Shown piece after piece: positions 5,870 through 7,907 of a DNA stretch of 7,907 nucleotides. How positions within the stretch are numbered: the first letter of the stretch is position 1; every line of letters starts with the position of its first letter. Source of the stretch: a bacterium (GTDB taxonomy: Bacteria; Calditrichota; Calditrichia; RBG-13-44-9; J042); the NCBI GenBank assembly GCA_015494485.1, contig WGBF01000271.1, positions 1-7,907 of the forward strand, read 5' to 3'. Below the pieces are notes generated by a model that ran no database searches, was not told where the DNA came from, and saw only the letters and a program-made list of their open reading frames with translations. The translations under genes and the position numbers were made by a program.

Positions 5870-6823
5870 ATGAAAGAAAAATCGGATAAACCAGTTCAAA
5901 CGAAAAATAAACAGGATGTTTCCGTGGAAGAGGCAAAGGCGATGGAAAGCCGCCGGGCATTTTTACGCAAAATCAGTAGTGGTATTTTTGCCTCCCTGTT
6001 AATTCCCGGTTTAATGGGGAAAGGTGGGGAAGCGCTTGCTGAAACGGATGTTTCTGTGCCGGAATTACCGGAATTACCCCCACCCCAACCCGATGAAGAT
6101 ATTCTGGTTCGGATGATGCGTGATTTGCAGCGAGCGTTGAAGAAACCGCTGGAAGAACGCCGTTGGAGTATGGTAATTGATTTGCGCAAATGCGTGGGGT
6201 GTCACTCCTGTACAATTTCCTGCGTAGCTGAAAATAAACTACCGCCGGGCGTTGTCTATCGCCCGGTTCTGGAAGAAGAAATCGGCACCTATCCAAATGT
6301 AAGCATGCGCTTTGTACCCCGCCCCTGTATGCAGTGCGAAGAACCGCCATGCGTGCCGGTGTGTCCAGTACATGCCACATGGAAACGGGCCGATGGTATT
6401 GTGGAAATCGATTACGACCTCTGTATTGGTTGCCGGTATTGTATTACCGCATGTCCTTACAGTGCCCGGGTTTTTGATTCCGGACATTATTACACAGAAC
6501 ACATACCGGATGAAACTCCCGCATTTCTGAGCGGCGAGCATGCCCGTGAGTACGAGAAAAAGCCTGCCTTTGACTATGGCAGAATATGGCCACGGGAAGA
6601 GGGTGAGTCCCCTATTGGAAATGCCCGGAAATGCCATTTTTGCCTCCACCGGATCGAAAAGGGCCTGTTACCCCAATGCGTGGTGAGTTGTATTGGCAGA
6701 GCTACGTTCTTTGGGGATGCCAATGACCCCGAAAGCCTGGTAGCTGAACTCATCGGTAAGCCCAATGTGATGCGCCTGAAAGAAGAAATGGGCACCAAAC
6801 CCAAAGTCTATTACCTTGTATAA
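5870..6823 (+). CDS. Tat-exported electron-transfer subunit with four [4Fe-4S] clusters (NrfC/PsrB/TtrB/DsrO-like)
   Basis: The 317-residue protein begins with a long polar region and a twin-arginine signal, SRRAFLRK (27-34), a hydrophobic stretch (about 35-50) and a probable cleavage site ALA57/Glu58. A Pro-rich linker (62-75) follows. Sixteen Cys form the four clusters typical of the family: CVGCHSCTISC (108-118), CMQCEEPPCVPVC (153-165), CIGCRYCITAC (185-195) and C255/C258 with C270/C274 (CHFC, then CVVSC). None is missing. Such proteins wire a membrane NrfD-type quinone partner, encoded next, to a catalytic subunit in the periplasm. The gene starts 18 bases after the porin stop with a strong AGGGGGA site (5858-5864). 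The family includes nitrite, polysulfide, tetrathionate and sulfite-linked complexes as well as hydrogenase subunits, so the enzyme type cannot be chosen from this subunit. Confidence 0.93.
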   Translation: MKEKSDKPVQTKNKQDVSVEEAKAMESRRAFLRKISSGIFASLLIPGLMGKGGEALAETDVSVPELPELPPPQPDEDILVRMMRDLQRALKKPLEERRWSMVIDLRKCVGCHSCTISCVAENKLPPGVVYRPVLEEEIGTYPNVSMRFVPRPCMQCEEPPCVPVCPVHATWKRADGIVEIDYDLCIGCRYCITACPYSARVFDSGHYYTEHIPDETPAFLSGEHAREYEKKPAFDYGRIWPREEGESPIGNARKCHFCLHRIEKGLLPQCVVSCIGRATFFGDANDPESLVAELIGKPNVMRLKEEMGTKPKVYYLV

Positions 6824-6836
6824 GGAGGGTGTAAAA

Positions 6837-7907
6837 ATGGATAAAAATAAAACCTTCTGGAATAAATTTTTCTGGGCAGTCACCATTGCCGGACTAGTAA
6901 TTGGCCTTGTCGGGTTATATGACCGACTGGTTTATGGTCATCTTCATGCGGATTACGGTTCATATGTTCCCTGGGGGCTGTGGGTAGCCGGTTATATTTA
7001 TCTAATCGGTTTGTCCGCAGGAGCCTTTTTGATGTCTGCCCTGGTTTACGTGTTTCGGGTGGAATCATTAAAGAAAATCGGGAAGCTGTCCCTGTTAACG
7101 GCACTGGCTACTTTGGTGGGTGCTTTGCTTACCATCTGGCTGGATATTGGCCACATGGGGCGCGCCTGGCGACTCATCCTGGCCACCAATTTTCGCTCCG
7201 TTATGGGATGGATGGCCTGGTTGTATTCCGCGTATTTTGTGCTTCTGGTAATTGAACTCTGGTTTGCTACACGGATTGATTTCATTAAAAACAAAAATGC
7301 CCCGGGGTTAAAGGGGGCTCTTTGCCGCTTTCTGGCCTTCAATGCTACGGACGACAGTCAAGAAGCCATCGCCCGGGATGCCCGCATTTTGCGTATTTTA
7401 GGTAGTATTGGGGTTCCGCTGGCAATTGCCTTTCACGGTTCCGTGGGTGCAATTTTTGGCGTTGTGGGAGCTCGACCCTATTGGCATTCCGGGTTAACGC
7501 CTATCATGTTTTTGGTCGGTGCATTATTATCGGGTGGTGCTTTATTGGCGTTTGTCACCGCCATTTGGGGACCAGACAAAGGTTCCGAATCTCATAAAAA
7601 AATTGTCATCACCATTGGTCAAATTACCCTGGGATTGTTGTTGTTTGATGTATTGTTGGAATGGGCAGAGTATTCCATTGGTTTATGGAATGCCATTCCC
7701 TCAGAAGCCCAGAGTTTAAAATTAATTCTCTTTGGGCCCTATTGGTGGGTATTCTGGATCGTACATCTGGGACTTGGGGTGGTTATTCCGGCTTTATTGC
7801 TCATCTTTAAAAAGCATTCGGTTACCTCTATTGCATTTGCGGGTTTTCTGATTGCTTTCACTTTCTTATCGGTGCGATTAAATATAGTTATTCCCGGATT
7901 GGCTGTG
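6837..7907 (+). CDS. NrfD-family quinone-interacting membrane subunit (3' partial)
   Basis: An ATG at 6837, 8 bases after a GGAGG site (6824-6828), opens a frame of 357 codons with no stop before the window ends. The translation is strongly hydrophobic, with about eight or nine visible membrane helices (about 12-28, 44-72, 84-102, 122-143, 187-210, 220-242, 256-275, 297-322 and 328-345). Family-like features are YVPWGLWVAGYIYLIGLSAGA (N-terminal part), LDIGHMGRAWRLI followed by NFRSVMGWMAW, and a late RLNIVIPG motif. These resemble the NrfD/PsrC superfamily, closest in feel to the HybB/DsrP/ActC-sized branch of about 400 residues, so perhaps 40-70 residues are missing. It would exchange electrons with the quinone pool and pass them to or from the Fe-S protein encoded 13 bases upstream. 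It contains no heme motif. Whether it conserves energy cannot be told. Confidence 0.9.
   Translation, partial: MDKNKTFWNKFFWAVTIAGLVIGLVGLYDRLVYGHLHADYGSYVPWGLWVAGYIYLIGLSAGAFLMSALVYVFRVESLKKIGKLSLLTALATLVGALLTIWLDIGHMGRAWRLILATNFRSVMGWMAWLYSAYFVLLVIELWFATRIDFIKNKNAPGLKGALCRFLAFNATDDSQEAIARDARILRILGSIGVPLAIAFHGSVGAIFGVVGARPYWHSGLTPIMFLVGALLSGGALLAFVTAIWGPDKGSESHKKIVITIGQITLGLLLFDVLLEWAEYSIGLWNAIPSEAQSLKLILFGPYWWVFWIVHLGLGVVIPALLLIFKKHSVTSIAFAGFLIAFTFLSVRLNIVIPGLAV

Noticed and set aside
6239..6649. Reverse-strand open frame of 136 codons, with another of 135 codons at 5973-6380
   Set aside because: Both lie opposite the Fe-S protein gene, whose 16 Cys motifs are fully in frame; the reverse translations show no recognisable domain and no ribosome site was evident.
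1..7907. CRISPR array, tRNA, rRNA, insertion sequence or attachment site
   Set aside because: No regularly spaced repeats, tRNA-like cloverleaf, rRNA sequence, transposase or flanking terminal repeats were seen by reading.

Overview
The window is a compact, all-plus-strand stretch from a Gram-negative, respiring bacterium. The Gram-negative call rests on two lipoprotein-type exported proteins, an outer-membrane barrel ending in Phe, a Tat translocon subunit and periplasmic redox proteins. Base composition is moderate to slightly AT-rich, with very AT-rich gaps. The lineage cannot be fixed from sequence alone; an anaerobe or facultative anaerobe of the FCB/Calditrichota or deltaproteobacterial kind would fit, as a guess.

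Layout. (1) 1-451: the 3' part of a gene for a probable monoheme c-type cytochrome lipoprotein, cut by the window edge. (2) 452-601: a gap with a good sigma70-type promoter (514-542) and a doubtful 17-codon ORF. (3) 602-4415: a three-gene operon joined by two ATGA overlaps, encoding a PhnD-type periplasmic solute-binding lipoprotein, a membrane histidine kinase and an NtrC-type response regulator with a GAFTGA sigma54-contact loop. (4) 4416-4650: an intergenic region with several short dyads and then a sigma54-type -24/-12 element (4601-4616), ending at tatA. (5) 4651-7907: a second operon of tatA, a porin-like barrel, a Tat-exported protein with four [4Fe-4S] clusters, and an NrfD-family quinone-interacting membrane subunit that runs off the window.

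How it fits together (inference). The binding protein is proposed to sense a small periplasmic ligand, most likely an oxyanion by analogy with AioX/AioS/AioR and ArxX/ArxS/ArxR of arsenite metabolism. It would signal through the kinase to the regulator, which would bind the dyads and activate the sigma54 promoter directly downstream. That promoter would drive a respiratory module: a porin for substrate entry, a Tat subunit to export folded Fe-S protein, and an Fe-S/NrfD electron-transfer pair. No catalytic (for example molybdopterin) subunit lies in the window; it may follow downstream or be encoded elsewhere. The substrate is unknown. The arrangement of a dedicated sensor, sigma54 control and an embedded tatA is the most interesting aspect of the window.
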